From assembly GCF_030409835.1 (NCBI RefSeq), contig NZ_JAUFQO010000016.1, positions 186,001 through 250,000 of the forward strand: 64,000 nucleotides of DNA, read 5' to 3'. Positions 53,142-62,920 of the stretch are shown piece by piece. Below the pieces are notes generated by a model, which was not told the origin of the DNA, ran no database searches, and saw nothing but the letters and a program-made list of their open reading frames with translations. Position numbers and translations under genes: made by a program. Numbering within the stretch: position 1 is the first letter of the stretch; every line of letters starts with the position of its first letter. Source of the DNA: Lutimonas halocynthiae. GTDB lineage: Bacteria > Bacteroidota > Bacteroidia > Flavobacteriales > Flavobacteriaceae.

Positions 53142-54350
53142 TTAGCGTTTTGGGCAAACCTTGATATGGCTGATAAAATAGCTGACATCATACCACGGAA
53201 TGTCGGTGATGTTATACGAAGAGGTATTCAATCCACTCAGTGAAAAATCAAAATCTGCATTATCAATTGATTCCCGTCCATTTTGATCTAAGGGATAAGG
53301 CGACTCACCGACGAAAAAATTAAACTCCTCTATCATAAGATCCGAATTGGTCAATACGACTTTGATATTAGCATATGGGATCCCATCACCTCCAGAGATA
53401 TGAATTTGCAAATAACCAACTTCCATGCTGTTTTCAATATCACATTGAAAGGCACTTGCAAAGATTGGATACCTATAAGTGATGCCAAGTGGTTCTGTAT
53501 GTTGCTCGTTGAAGCCTATGTAATTCGTCCAGCCCCAGCTGTTGAAATCTTCATAAAAACAGATGGCATTTCCTTGGTTCTTTTTGTCAAAGGCATAGGC
53601 ATCCATGCAGCCATTTGGATCTATCCCATCATTTCCGGACCCAGCAGTATCATTTCCATTAGTATCGGAATTGCCTTCAACTTCGTCGTCAACAATTTCA
53701 TCGGTTGTTTCTTCATCCTGATCTTCAGAATTTGTTTCATTCTCATCAGATTCACAATCCATATTACAAATATCCAAATACCAGCCCCATCTATTTCCGT
53801 CAAATGTGTTGTCTCCCAAGCCAAAGGCGGTTTCATTGGCGGTTTCGCTGCCATCTGAGATGAGTACAACCACAGCGTGTGTTATAACTGAAAAGCAATC
53901 ATTTAATTCATTCAAGGGTATTCTAAAAGGGTGTTCATTAACAAGGCCATGATCACCATGGTATGGGAAATGACCAATTTTAGGATTTCCGCTATTAGTA
54001 AATGGGGCATCATTCATATCTCCCACAAATAAATGGGATTCTTTTAGCTGCCAATCAGTGGATGAGAGGTCATAAGTTATAACGAGTTCCTCATTTTCTT
54101 TTCTGATGAGAATTTCTCCAACGTAGATATCCTGGCCAGCCAGAAGGTCTCTTCTTATGGTTTCATCACAATCGATTTCCTCAATTTCCTCTTGATCGAG
54201 GACAATATTTAAAGGATCGTTTGCACTTTTAAAGGTTGAATTTTCTGATTCTGTTGATTTGAAAGCACCAATTTGATCTTCTTGTTCACATGAATATATT
54301 ACAAGGAACAACAATACCAAACCAGCAGTGATACTAGTTTTCTTTTTCAT
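53142..54350 (-). CDS. Unrecognised acidic lipoprotein with two similar halves
   Basis: Lipoprotein of 402 residues with lipobox LVIYSCEQEDQ (Cys about residue 21). The N-terminal half has LVITYDLSSTDWQLKESHLFVGD, ETAFGLGDNTFDGNRWGWYLDI; the C-terminal half has DAYAFDKKNQGNAICFYEDF followed by SWGWTNYIGF and later IKVVLTNSDLMIEEFNFFVGE. The shared pattern (FVGD or FVGE, and an Ala-Phe segment leading to WGW) suggests a duplicated or split surface domain. A linker of about 50 residues rich in Asp, Glu, Asn and Thr separates the halves. A surface adhesin or binding role is possible; nothing proves it. Confidence 0.75.
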   Translation of the reverse strand: MKKKTSITAGLVLLFLVIYSCEQEDQIGAFKSTESENSTFKSANDPLNIVLDQEEIEEIDCDETIRRDLLAGQDIYVGEILIRKENEELVITYDLSSTDWQLKESHLFVGDMNDAPFTNSGNPKIGHFPYHGDHGLVNEHPFRIPLNELNDCFSVITHAVVVLISDGSETANETAFGLGDNTFDGNRWGWYLDICNMDCESDENETNSEDQDEETTDEIVDDEVEGNSDTNGNDTAGSGNDGIDPNGCMDAYAFDKKNQGNAICFYEDFNSWGWTNYIGFNEQHTEPLGITYRYPIFASAFQCDIENSMEVGYLQIHISGGDGIPYANIKVVLTNSDLMIEEFNFFVGESPYPLDQNGRESIDNADFDFSLSGLNTSSYNITDIPWYDVSYFISHIKVCPKR

Positions 54351-54427
54351 AACTTTTGTTTTATTATTTGTAGGAGAGAATAAAACGACTCATAGCAATA
54401 ATAAAACGCAAAAAGAAGCTGTTTATT

Positions 54428-54988
54428 TTAATCCAGAAATTTCATATCACCAAAAATGCTGAAAGAAGCGCATATTCGTTCACTTACAAATTCATCACCA
54501 TATATTTTTGCAGTAAAAATATAATACTCATCAACTTTGTGTTGTACGTAAACTTCAAGATAGTGCCAGCTTAAATCATCGCCTTTTCCGGTAGCGATAT
54601 GGTAATAGGCTGGTTGACCTAAATACTCTCCAAAACCAGATTTTACAGGAACTAATTTTAGATTTCTTGTTGCATTTTGCGCCACCCTGACTTCAAAATC
54701 TTTGTTGAGAACTAATTCACCTTGTCGCCAGGCTATATCCAAAATAAAAGTTTCCCTGAGTGCTTTGGTTGTGTCTGCTGTATAAAGTGCTGATTGATAT
54801 TCATCGTAGTAAAGTTCTGTTTTCCAACTTATTGGTACATCAACTTCGAAATGACCCAGAACATCTTTATAGTTTTTCGTTTGGGTGTATATTGAAGGGG
54901 TTTCACATTCGAATTCTCTCTCAAACTTACTCTTTTGACAAGAGATGAACAATAGGCTAAAAACTATCGGGGTAAATAAATATTTCAT
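54428..54988 (-). CDS. Small lipoprotein, PsbP/DUF1795-like, unrecognised
   Basis: A 186-residue lipoprotein with lipobox VFSLLFISCQKSK (Cys about 17). The mature chain contains FEVDVPISWKTELYYDEYQSALYT and later YYHIATGKGDDLSWHYLEVYVQHKVDEYYIFTAKI-type strands (quoted in parts: YLEVYVQHKVDEYYIFTA), a pattern like PsbP/MOG1-fold proteins with the typical P-x-x-W start. It is three bases from the BNR-repeat gene upstream on the same strand, so the two are probably co-expressed. Confidence 0.65.
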   Translation of the reverse strand: MKYLFTPIVFSLLFISCQKSKFEREFECETPSIYTQTKNYKDVLGHFEVDVPISWKTELYYDEYQSALYTADTTKALRETFILDIAWRQGELVLNKDFEVRVAQNATRNLKLVPVKSGFGEYLGQPAYYHIATGKGDDLSWHYLEVYVQHKVDEYYIFTAKIYGDEFVSERICASFSIFGDMKFLD

Positions 54989-54991
54989 GGA

Positions 54992-56032
54992 TTATTGTAA
55001 TTTAATCTTAACTATTTTTTCATGGGTTGACAGCCAGGCTGTTTCTTCATTTATAAATCTAAGGCTGTAATATCCTTTTTCTTCAATTTTTTTCCAGGTC
55101 TTGGCCATATCATTAGAGAGGTACATACCTTCAGTAGATACTGCCATGATTCTTTTTCCTTTCCCCTTAGGTATAAATTGGACACAGCTAATATAACCAG
55201 GAAGTTCACCATCTGCTATTAAGGTCCATGACGCACCACCATTATCGGTCACTGCTTTACTAGCCTTTCCGCTTTTCTTGTTTTCCCAATCTCCCCCCAT
55301 AATAATACCAGTGTTATTATCGTAAAAATCAGTACTAAAGATTCCTGTCATTTTACCTCCTTGAATTATGGGCGTTTCAACAACATTCCAATTTTTACCG
55401 AAGTTATGGGTCTTAAAAACGCGTGCCTTAGCCCCACCGGTAACAATCCATGCATTTTTCTTAAAGGTAGCAATATTCGTATTACTCGCAGCAAAAGCAG
55501 CTTCACCTTCAGCTATTTGGGGCAGTTGTTCACAGGGAATTTTTGTCCAATTATTTCCACCGTCATTTGTTAATAGAATAGACAAACATTCATCGGTGGG
55601 ATCTCCCATGGCTATGCCTTTATCTTGGTCAAAAAAAGTAAGAGTATCATAAAAGACTTTTTTATGAGATTCTTGATAAACTAATTCATATTGGCCTAAA
55701 GGCGCGGAGGGATCAATTTTATAAATCAAAGCAGGGTTCTCAATACTTAATAAAAAGATAGCAGTTCCATTATACCCAATAGATCTGAATTCAGGAAATT
55801 TCCCTTCATGGCTTATGGAGTCAATTTCCAGTTTTTCATTAATAATTCTACCATATTTGCCTCCAGAGCCTGCAAACCAGAGTGTGTTTTCATTGATAAC
55901 TTCTATAGCCCTAACACTTGTGTTGGTTATTTTGAATTTGGCTAGAAACGCAACTTCAACCTTATTTTGTGCAATACTTGAATTCAGAATGAATAGTATT
56001 AAAACTGATAGATAGATACTTTTTTTCATCAA
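54992..56032 (-). CDS. Exported BNR/Ycf48-like beta-propeller protein
   Basis: Exported protein of 346 residues (signal peptide IYLSVLILFILNSSIAQ) with Asp-box/BNR-type repeats: LLTNDGGNNWTKI, FKTHNFGKNWNVV, VTDNGGASWTLI and LSNDMAKTWKKI, each the S/T-x-D-x-G-x-x-W turn of a propeller blade, two of them degenerate. Similar proteins include sialidase-fold oxidoreductase-like and photosystem-assembly-like propellers; no catalytic residues of sialidases are seen, so a binding or scaffold role is likely. Confidence 0.82.
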   Translation of the reverse strand: MMKKSIYLSVLILFILNSSIAQNKVEVAFLAKFKITNTSVRAIEVINENTLWFAGSGGKYGRIINEKLEIDSISHEGKFPEFRSIGYNGTAIFLLSIENPALIYKIDPSAPLGQYELVYQESHKKVFYDTLTFFDQDKGIAMGDPTDECLSILLTNDGGNNWTKIPCEQLPQIAEGEAAFAASNTNIATFKKNAWIVTGGAKARVFKTHNFGKNWNVVETPIIQGGKMTGIFSTDFYDNNTGIIMGGDWENKKSGKASKAVTDNGGASWTLIADGELPGYISCVQFIPKGKGKRIMAVSTEGMYLSNDMAKTWKKIEEKGYYSLRFINEETAWLSTHEKIVKIKLQ

Positions 56033-56096
56033 TTTTGGCTTATTTTTTCCAAAAGTAATTTTTTTATATTTATCAAACTATACTAAAAAAAAATAA

Positions 56097-56978
56097 ATGA
56101 AGGCATTAGTCATTTCTGGAGGAGGAAGTAAAGGCGCGTTTGCAGGTGGCATTGCTCAATATTTAATAGAAGAAAAGAAACAGAACTACGATCTGTTTGT
56201 AGGAACTTCAACCGGTAGTTTAATGCTGACTCACCTTGCGTTGGGAAAACTGGATGAGTTAAAAGATATTTATTCTAATGTGGATCAAAAAACCATATTC
56301 AGCAATTGCCCGTTCAAAATAAAAAAATATAAAGGGCATACCATTGTTGGAATAAATCATTTTAATACGGTAATGAGCTTTTTAAAGGGTAGTAGGACTT
56401 TTGGCGAAAGTCTTCACTTAAGAGAAATGATCAATAAAACGGTAAAGGATAGTTATCTCAGAAAAGTAAAGGGTCAAAATAAAAGAATATTGGTAACGGT
56501 TTCAAATTTAACATTGAATCAAGTAGAATTTAAGGATTTAAATGAGCATTCTTTTGATGATTTCAGAGATTATATATGGGCTTCAAGTAATTTTGTTCCG
56601 TTTATGAGTTTACTTGTTAAGAATAATTATGAGTACGCTGATGGTGGCTTTGCAAATTTGGTTCCGATAAGAGAAGCCATCAGGCAGGGGGCAACAGAAA
56701 TAGATGCCATCATTTTAGAAACTGAAGTGACGCAGCTCAATAGAATGCCATCTAAAAATCCATTTAGTCTTATGATGAACCTGTTTAACTATATGCAGAT
56801 CCATATTGAGAAATACAATATTTCAATTGGTAAACTTGCGGCTGATAACAAAGATGTGAAGCTCAATTTATATTATACACCTACTGTTCTGACAACAAAT
56901 ACCTTGGTATTTGAAAAGGAGAAAATGCGTAAATGGTGGACAGATGGACTTAAGTATGCCAGAGAAAAGGAAAACTAA
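56097..56978 (+). CDS. Patatin-like phospholipase
   Basis: Patatin-family acyl hydrolase of 293 residues, no signal peptide. The oxyanion loop is ALVISGGGSKGAFAGG, the nucleophile Ser is in LFVGTSTGSLML (GxSxG form GTSTG), and the catalytic Asp is in YADGGFANLVPI (DGG). These are the Ser-Asp dyad elements of patatins and RssA-like proteins. It may hydrolyse membrane phospholipids; no partner is suggested by the context. It is the last gene before the histidine operon. Confidence 0.92.
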   Translation: MKALVISGGGSKGAFAGGIAQYLIEEKKQNYDLFVGTSTGSLMLTHLALGKLDELKDIYSNVDQKTIFSNCPFKIKKYKGHTIVGINHFNTVMSFLKGSRTFGESLHLREMINKTVKDSYLRKVKGQNKRILVTVSNLTLNQVEFKDLNEHSFDDFRDYIWASSNFVPFMSLLVKNNYEYADGGFANLVPIREAIRQGATEIDAIILETEVTQLNRMPSKNPFSLMMNLFNYMQIHIEKYNISIGKLAADNKDVKLNLYYTPTVLTTNTLVFEKEKMRKWWTDGLKYAREKEN

Positions 56979-56997
56979 ATTATTTTTAAATTCCCCA

Positions 56998-57027
56998 TTG
57001 AATTTTTAAAATATATGTTTACATTTG
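56998..57027 (+). promoter_or_regulatory. Promoter of the histidine operon
   Basis: TTG (56998-57000), a 19-base spacer and TACATTTG (57020-57027) match the Bacteroidota -33/-7 pattern. The expected transcription start is about base 57033, 12 bases before the leader peptide ATG. Confidence 0.7.
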
Positions 57028-57044
57028 TGCCTGATTTTATTAAA

Positions 57045-57101
57045 ATGAGAACAAACACTTTACATCGTCATCATATTCATACTTGCACTCAAGCGAGCTA
57101 A
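57045..57101 (+). CDS. his operon leader peptide
   Basis: An 18-codon frame encoding MRTNTLHRHHIHTCTQAS with four His among residues 7-12, ending in TAA. It lies between the promoter and an intrinsic terminator, so ribosome stalling at His codons when histidyl-tRNA is scarce would favour read-through into hisG. This is the layout of the classical hisL attenuator of enterobacteria; the peptide itself is different. Too short for normal gene callers. Confidence 0.85.
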   Translation: MRTNTLHRHHIHTCTQAS

Positions 57102-57130
57102 ATATGTTGTGATTAAAGTCAAAATATTTA

Positions 57131-57162
57131 AAACCCGTTTGAGCATTCAGGCGGGTTTTTTT
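57131..57162 (+). terminator. his attenuator terminator
   Basis: AAACCCGTTTGA (57131-57142) pairs with TCAGGCGGGTTT (57147-57158) around the loop GCAT, 12 pairs with two G-T wobbles, followed by T through 57162. It stands 37 bases before hisG and 30 bases after the leader stop. Confidence 0.88.
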
Positions 57163-57198
57163 ATGACCAAATGCGATGCTCAGACATAACTAACAAAA

Positions 57199-58059
57199 AT
57201 GGAAAGATTAAAAATAGCAATACAAAAGTCGGGAAGATTAAATGATGATTCCCTTAAGATTCTTAAGGAATGCGGTATTTCAGTCAGTAATGGTCTAGAC
57301 CAATTAAGGGCAACTGTATCTAATTTTCCAATGGAAATTCTTTATTTAAGAAATAGTGATATTCCACAATATTTAATAGATGGAGTAGTAGATATCGCCA
57401 TTATTGGCGAGAATTTATTAGTTGAAAAAGACGAAGGAAGTATAGCTGTTTTAGAAAGGCTTTCTTTTTCAAAATGTCGCGTTTCACTGGCAGTTCCTAA
57501 ATCTTTTGAATATAATTCGATCAGTGATCTGGATGGAAAAAAAATAGCGACTTCGTATCCCAACACCTTGAATCTGTTTTTAAAAGAAAAAGGTATTGAA
57601 GCTGAGTTGCACCAAATTTCTGGTTCTGTTGAAATTGCACCTAATATAGGATTGGCTGATGCCATTTGCGATATTGTTAGTAGCGGAAGTACTTTGTTTA
57701 AGAACAATTTAAAAGAAGTAGAAGTTATTGCAACCTCTGAAGCAGTTTTAGCGGTTTCTCCAACGATTAGCAAAACCAACCAAGAAACTTTAAAAAAATT
57801 AAGATTTAGACTTCAATCGGTATTGAAAGCGAGGAACTTTAAGTATATATTAATGAATGTTCCGAATGAAAATATTGAAGAAGTAATTACTATTTTACCA
57901 GGAATGAGAAGCCCAACGGTTCTGCCTTTAGCAGAAAAGGGATGGAGTTCTATACACACGGTAATAGAAAAGAATAAATTTTGGGAGGTTATAGATGAGT
58001 TACAGGCGCTTGGTGCAGAAGGTATTTTGGTTGCTCCTATAGAAAAAATGGTCATATAA
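57199..58059 (+). CDS. hisG: ATP phosphoribosyltransferase (long form)
   Basis: First committed step of histidine synthesis, joining ATP and PRPP. The N-terminus LKIAIQKSGRLNDDSLKILKECGI and the PRPP-binding block ICDIVSSGSTLFKNNLKEVE are typical. At 286 residues it is the long HisG form with a C-terminal ACT-like regulatory domain (AEKGWSSIHTVIEKNKFWE), so it should work without HisZ and be inhibited by histidine. First structural gene of the operon, 37 bases after the attenuator stem. Confidence 0.97.
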   Translation: MERLKIAIQKSGRLNDDSLKILKECGISVSNGLDQLRATVSNFPMEILYLRNSDIPQYLIDGVVDIAIIGENLLVEKDEGSIAVLERLSFSKCRVSLAVPKSFEYNSISDLDGKKIATSYPNTLNLFLKEKGIEAELHQISGSVEIAPNIGLADAICDIVSSGSTLFKNNLKEVEVIATSEAVLAVSPTISKTNQETLKKLRFRLQSVLKARNFKYILMNVPNENIEEVITILPGMRSPTVLPLAEKGWSSIHTVIEKNKFWEVIDELQALGAEGILVAPIEKMVI

Positions 58060-58069
58060 TATTCATGTC

Positions 58070-59368
58070 ATGAAAAAGATATTTGACCCCAAAAGAGCTA
58101 CTTGGCCTAAAATATTAGAAAGGCCCACCCAAAGTTACAGCGACATAGAGCCAATTGTGAAACAGATTTTTGATGAAGTTTCTGTTGAGGGTGATACTGC
58201 TTTAAAAAGGTATATTAAAAAATTTGACGGGGCAGACTTGGATAGTTTGAGCGTCTCACAAATTGAAATTGATCTTGCTAAAGAGAATGTAAGCGAAGAA
58301 CTAAAGAATGCGATTGCCCTGGCTAAATCGAATATAGAAGCGTTTCACACTTCTCAAGTAGTTCCATCGAAAAAGACAGAAACAACCAAGGGCGTAATTT
58401 GTTGGCAAGAAAAGCGTGCGATAGAAAAGGTAGGCCTCTATATACCAGGTGGCACGGCACCCTTATTTTCAACAATCTTAATGTTGGCCGTTCCTGCTCA
58501 AATTGCCGGTTGTGAGGAGATCATTATGTGTACTCCAAGTGACGCTAATGGAAATGTTCATCCAGCCGTTTTATACACGGCAGATTTATGCGGGGTTCAA
58601 AAAATATTTAAAATTGGTGGAATCCAGGCTATTGCAGCCTTGACATTTGGTACAGAATCGGTTCCTAAAGTATATAAATTATTCGGCCCAGGAAATCAAT
58701 ATGTAACAGTGGCAAAGCAAATGGCACTGAAATTTGACATGAGCATTGACCTGCCTGCCGGACCAAGTGAATTGTTAGTCTATGTGGATGATAGTGCCAC
58801 AGCGAGTTTTATGGCAGCTGACTTGCTATCACAAGCCGAACATGGCACAGATAGCCAGGTCATATTGGTTTCCAGTTCTGTTACAAAATTGGAGGAAATA
58901 GAAAGTGAAGTATATACACAATTGGCTAAACTTCCTAGAAAGGATATAGCCAAGACGGCTGTAGCTAATTCAAAACTGATTTATTGTAGTGTGCAGGATG
59001 ACGCTATTGATTTGATTAATTCTTATGCGCCGGAACACTTAATTATCAGTACTGTCGACGCGCAGAAAATTTTGCCTAAAATCAAAAATGCCGGTTCAGT
59101 TTTTGTGGGAGACTATACACCTGAAAGCGCAGGAGACTATGCTTCAGGGACCAATCATACACTTCCCACAAATGGTTATGCAAAGAATTATAGCGGCGTA
59201 AACCTCGATGCGTTTCAAAAATCAGTAAGTTTTCAGGAGATTTCAGAGAATGGTTTATCGCTCATTGGAAATGCTATTGAGATCATGGCCGAAGCTGAAG
59301 GGCTTTATGCTCATAAAAATGCGGTAAGTTTGAGACTCGATAAAATTAAAGATAAATCATCCGAATAG
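58070..59368 (+). CDS. hisD: Histidinol dehydrogenase
   Basis: Zinc-dependent NAD enzyme oxidising L-histidinol to histidine, 432 residues. Family blocks: GLYIPGGTAPLFSTILML, AGPSELLVYVDD, DLLSQAEHGTDSQVIL with the zinc-ligand Gln/His region, YAPEHLII and VGDYTPESAGDYASGTNHTLPT. Starts ten bases after hisG. Normal length, all visible catalytic regions intact. Confidence 0.97.
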   Translation: MKKIFDPKRATWPKILERPTQSYSDIEPIVKQIFDEVSVEGDTALKRYIKKFDGADLDSLSVSQIEIDLAKENVSEELKNAIALAKSNIEAFHTSQVVPSKKTETTKGVICWQEKRAIEKVGLYIPGGTAPLFSTILMLAVPAQIAGCEEIIMCTPSDANGNVHPAVLYTADLCGVQKIFKIGGIQAIAALTFGTESVPKVYKLFGPGNQYVTVAKQMALKFDMSIDLPAGPSELLVYVDDSATASFMAADLLSQAEHGTDSQVILVSSSVTKLEEIESEVYTQLAKLPRKDIAKTAVANSKLIYCSVQDDAIDLINSYAPEHLIISTVDAQKILPKIKNAGSVFVGDYTPESAGDYASGTNHTLPTNGYAKNYSGVNLDAFQKSVSFQEISENGLSLIGNAIEIMAEAEGLYAHKNAVSLRLDKIKDKSSE

Positions 59369-59372
59369 CCTT

Positions 59373-60440
59373 ATGTCAAAAAGAGAGTTAGATATTTTGA
59401 AAATGGCAAGACCTTCTATAAGGAGTCTGAAACCCTATGCCTCAGCCAAAGATGAATTTAAGGATTTTGATCAGGAATTGATTTATCTGGACGCCAATGA
59501 GAATCCTTATGAAAACGGTTTAAATCGTTATCCTGACCCACATCAGTTAGAATTAAAACAAAGAATATCCCAAATTAAAAAAGTTCCTGTTGAAAATATG
59601 TTGCTTGGAAACGGCAGTGATGAGATCTTGGACATGATCTACAGAGTGTTTTTTGAACCTGCTCAAGAAAATATCATTATAAACACGCCAACTTTTGGCA
59701 TGTTTAAAGTCTTAGCTGGTATAAATAATGTGGGTTGTACAGAAGTCTTAATGACTGATGATTTTCAGTTAGATGTGGCATCTATAAAGAAGGCGGTAAA
59801 TAACGACACCAAAGCAATATTCATATGCTCACCAAATAATCCAACAGGGAATGTGATAGCCGAAACAGCTATATTGGCACTCCTTGAATTAGACGTTCTG
59901 GTGGTTGTTGATGAAGCCTATATTGATTTCTCTGACACTTCAAGTTGGTCTTTAAGACTTAAGGACTACAACAACCTCATTGTGACCCAAACTTTTTCTA
60001 AAGCCTATGGCTTAGCAGGTATCAGACTTGGTGCATGTTTTGCGAATACTGAGATCATTGAACTCTTGAAAAAAGTAAAAATGCCCTATAATGTAAATGT
60101 CTTAACACAAAGGACTGCTTTAAAATATTTGGAAAATGAGAAGTTAAGAGAACAGGAAATATTTGAAATAAAGGAAAATCGGAATAAATTATCCAAAGCT
60201 ATTTTAAAAATAGGTTTTGTAAAAAAAGTATATGCATCTGACAGTAATTTTATTTTGGTAAAAGTTGATGATGCAAACAAAAGGTATGGTCAATTGATTG
60301 ATAAGGAGTTGGTTATTAGGAACAGAACCAATCAGCCACTATGTGAAAATTGTATCAGAATTACTGTAGGAACGCCCGAGGAGAATAAGTTTTTATTAAA
60401 AAGTATGGCGTATTTAGACGCTGATAAAATGATTGACTAA
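59373..60440 (+). CDS. hisC: Histidinol-phosphate aminotransferase
   Basis: PLP aminotransferase (fold type I) of 355 residues converting imidazole-acetol phosphate to histidinol phosphate. Landmarks: [49 protein letters not shown] and [19 protein letters not shown] with the PLP Lys. The start at 59373 is four bases after the hisD stop; a second ATG at 59403 is also possible. Overlaps hisB by one base. Confidence 0.96.
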   Translation: MSKRELDILKMARPSIRSLKPYASAKDEFKDFDQELIYLDANENPYENGLNRYPDPHQLELKQRISQIKKVPVENMLLGNGSDEILDMIYRVFFEPAQENIIINTPTFGMFKVLAGINNVGCTEVLMTDDFQLDVASIKKAVNNDTKAIFICSPNNPTGNVIAETAILALLELDVLVVVDEAYIDFSDTSSWSLRLKDYNNLIVTQTFSKAYGLAGIRLGACFANTEIIELLKKVKMPYNVNVLTQRTALKYLENEKLREQEIFEIKENRNKLSKAILKIGFVKKVYASDSNFILVKVDDANKRYGQLIDKELVIRNRTNQPLCENCIRITVGTPEENKFLLKSMAYLDADKMID

Positions 60441-61573
60441 TGAAACGAGTATTATTTATAGACAGAGATGGAACCATGATTAAGGAGCCTGCTGATGAAC
60501 AAATAGATAGTTTTGCAAAACTTAAATTCTATCCGAAGGCATTGTTTTATTTGTCGAAGATTGCGACAGAGCTTGATTTTGAGTTGGTAATGGTCACAAA
60601 CCAGGACGGGCTGGGTACAGAAGTTTACCCAGAAGATACTTTTTATCCTGTTCATAATTTTATTATGGAAACTTTTGCTAATGAGGGTGTGGTGTTTGAT
60701 CAGGTATTTATTGACAGAAGTTATCCTAAAGATAATTCCCCAAACAGGAAGCCTAAAACAGGTTTGTTAGACTCTTTTTTTACCGATGCCTATGATCTTG
60801 CAAATAGCTTCGTCATAGGGGATAGAATGACTGATATGGAGTTGGCTAAGAACCTGAATTCAAAGGGTATTTATATCAATGATAAATCGAGTTTAGGTGA
60901 AGGAGAAACCACGGTTTCTGACGATGAAATAAGTGCATTTATAGCATTAGAAACAAAAGATTGGAAAGAGATTTATGAATTTTTAGTATTGAGCGAAAGA
61001 ACAGCTGAGATCTCAAGGAAAACTAAAGAGACAGATATTTATATCAAATTGAATCTGGACGGAACCGGAATCAGTAAGATTGATACAGGCTTGTCATTCT
61101 TTGATCACATGCTTGATCAAATTTCAAGGCATGGAAATATGGATCTGGAAATTAAAGTTAAGGGTGATCTTGAAGTAGATGAGCACCATACTATGGAAGA
61201 TACAGCCATTGTCTTGGGTGAAGCTTTTGCTCAGGCCCTTAGCGATAAGAGGGGTATGGAAAGATATGGGTTCACACTTCCAATGGATGACTGCTTAGCA
61301 CAAGCAGCTATTGATTTTGGTGGAAGAAACTGGTTGGTTTGGGATGCAGAATTTAAGAGGGAGAAAATAGGTGACATGCCTACTGAAATGTTTTATCATT
61401 TCTTTAAGTCTTTTACAGATGGAGCTAAGGCCAATTTGAACATAAAAGCTGAAGGTCAAAATGAGCATCATAAAATTGAAGCGATCTTTAAGGCCTTTGC
61501 AAAGGCAATAAAAGTTGCTGTCAAAAGGGATGCAGAAAAAATGATTTTACCAAGTACAAAAGGATTATTATAA
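60440..61573 (+). CDS. hisB: Bifunctional histidinol-phosphatase / imidazoleglycerol-phosphate dehydratase
   Basis: Fused enzyme of 377 residues. The N-terminal HAD phosphatase starts [13 protein letters not shown] (nucleophile Asp) and has [11 protein letters not shown] and [16 protein letters not shown]. The C-terminal dehydratase (from about residue 190) has metal-binding segments [34 protein letters not shown] and [19 protein letters not shown]. The fused form is known from enterobacteria and many Bacteroidota. Confidence 0.97.
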   Translation: MKRVLFIDRDGTMIKEPADEQIDSFAKLKFYPKALFYLSKIATELDFELVMVTNQDGLGTEVYPEDTFYPVHNFIMETFANEGVVFDQVFIDRSYPKDNSPNRKPKTGLLDSFFTDAYDLANSFVIGDRMTDMELAKNLNSKGIYINDKSSLGEGETTVSDDEISAFIALETKDWKEIYEFLVLSERTAEISRKTKETDIYIKLNLDGTGISKIDTGLSFFDHMLDQISRHGNMDLEIKVKGDLEVDEHHTMEDTAIVLGEAFAQALSDKRGMERYGFTLPMDDCLAQAAIDFGGRNWLVWDAEFKREKIGDMPTEMFYHFFKSFTDGAKANLNIKAEGQNEHHKIEAIFKAFAKAIKVAVKRDAEKMILPSTKGLL

Positions 61574-61574
61574 A

Positions 61575-62159
61575 ATGAAAATCGTCATCATAGATTATGG
61601 AGCAGGCAATGTGAAATCTGTTCAATTTGCGCTTGAAAGACTTGGTTATGAAGCTATTTGTACGAATAATCCAGAGGAAATTATAGCAGCTGATAAGGTG
61701 ATTTTCCCAGGAGTTGGAGAAGCACAAAGTGCCATGAATGAAATTGTAAAATTTGGTTTGGATACAGTGATTCCAAACTTAAAACAACCGGTTCTGGGTA
61801 TATGTTTAGGAATGCAATTGATGTGTGACTATTCTGAAGAGAATCACACTGAATGCTTAGGAATTTTTCCTGTTAAGGTGAAGAAGTTTGAAGTTGAATA
61901 TAAAGTGCCGCATATTGGTTGGAATCAAATTACAGGGCTTAAAAGTGATCTCTTTAACAAAGTAACAGAGAATTCATACATGTACTATGTGCACAGTTAT
62001 TATGTCCCTGAAAGTGAATACACAATCGCCAGTACTGACTATGGGATTGTCTATGCAGGTGCCATTAAAAAAGATAATTTTTATGCTTGCCAGTTTCATC
62101 CTGAAAAGAGTGGGGATATGGGTGAGCAAATATTAAAGAATTTTATAAACATCGTTTAA
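61575..62159 (+). CDS. hisH: Imidazole glycerol phosphate synthase, glutaminase subunit
   Basis: Class I amidotransferase supplying ammonia to HisF, 194 residues. The triad is visible: nucleophile Cys in [11 protein letters not shown], and His and Glu in [28 protein letters not shown] at the N-terminus and [10 protein letters not shown] are HisH-specific. One base after hisB. Confidence 0.97.
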   Translation: MKIVIIDYGAGNVKSVQFALERLGYEAICTNNPEEIIAADKVIFPGVGEAQSAMNEIVKFGLDTVIPNLKQPVLGICLGMQLMCDYSEENHTECLGIFPVKVKKFEVEYKVPHIGWNQITGLKSDLFNKVTENSYMYYVHSYYVPESEYTIASTDYGIVYAGAIKKDNFYACQFHPEKSGDMGEQILKNFINIV

Positions 62160-62160
62160 A

Positions 62161-62886
62161 ATGAGGATCATTCCAGCTATTGATATTATTGATGGAAAAT
62201 GTGTAAGACTTTCAAAGGGAGATTACTCAACTAAAAAAATATATAATGAACATCCATTAGAAGTGGCTAAAGCTTTTGAAGGAGTAGGGATCAAATATTT
62301 ACATCTGGTAGATCTAGATGGTGCGAAGAGCAAAGAAATTGTCAATTATAAAATTTTGGAGCAGATAGCAAGCAAAACAAATTTAAAAATTGATTTTGGT
62401 GGCGGATTGAAGTCTGATAAAGATTTGAATATCGCCTTTGAATGCGGAGCCAACCAGGTTACCGGTGGCAGCATAGCGGTAAAGGATCCTGAAGTATTCA
62501 AATCATGGTTAAAGGTTTATGGAGCAGATAAAATCATTCTTGGAGCCGATGCTCATGATGAGAAAGTGGCTATATCCGGATGGTTAGAGTCTTCAGATAA
62601 GGAGCTAATCCCTTTTATCGAAGGCTATAAAAATGAAGGAATCAATTATGTGATTTGCACAGATATATCAAAGGATGGGATGCTAGAGGGCCCGTCATTT
62701 GAGCTTTACAAAAGGATTTTAATGCAAATTCCAGAGATTTCATTAATTGCTTCAGGAGGAATTTCGCACTATGATGAATTAGCTAAGTTGGCTGAATTGG
62801 GTTGTGAAGGAACCATTATTGGTAAAGCGATTTATGAGAACAGAATTAGTATGCAACAATTGGAAGCGTTTATACTTTCAAGTTGA
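62161..62886 (+). CDS. hisA: Phosphoribosyl-formimino-AICAR-phosphate isomerase
   Basis: TIM-barrel isomerase of 241 residues converting ProFAR to PRFAR. The first strand [18 protein letters not shown] contains the catalytic Asp, the second catalytic Asp is in [16 protein letters not shown], and phosphate-binding glycines are in DFGGGLKS and [12 protein letters not shown]. One base after hisH. Confidence 0.97.
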   Translation: MRIIPAIDIIDGKCVRLSKGDYSTKKIYNEHPLEVAKAFEGVGIKYLHLVDLDGAKSKEIVNYKILEQIASKTNLKIDFGGGLKSDKDLNIAFECGANQVTGGSIAVKDPEVFKSWLKVYGADKIILGADAHDEKVAISGWLESSDKELIPFIEGYKNEGINYVICTDISKDGMLEGPSFELYKRILMQIPEISLIASGGISHYDELAKLAELGCEGTIIGKAIYENRISMQQLEAFILSS

Positions 62887-62920
62887 TTAAAATATAAAGC
62901 TCATAAGAGCAGTAATAAAA

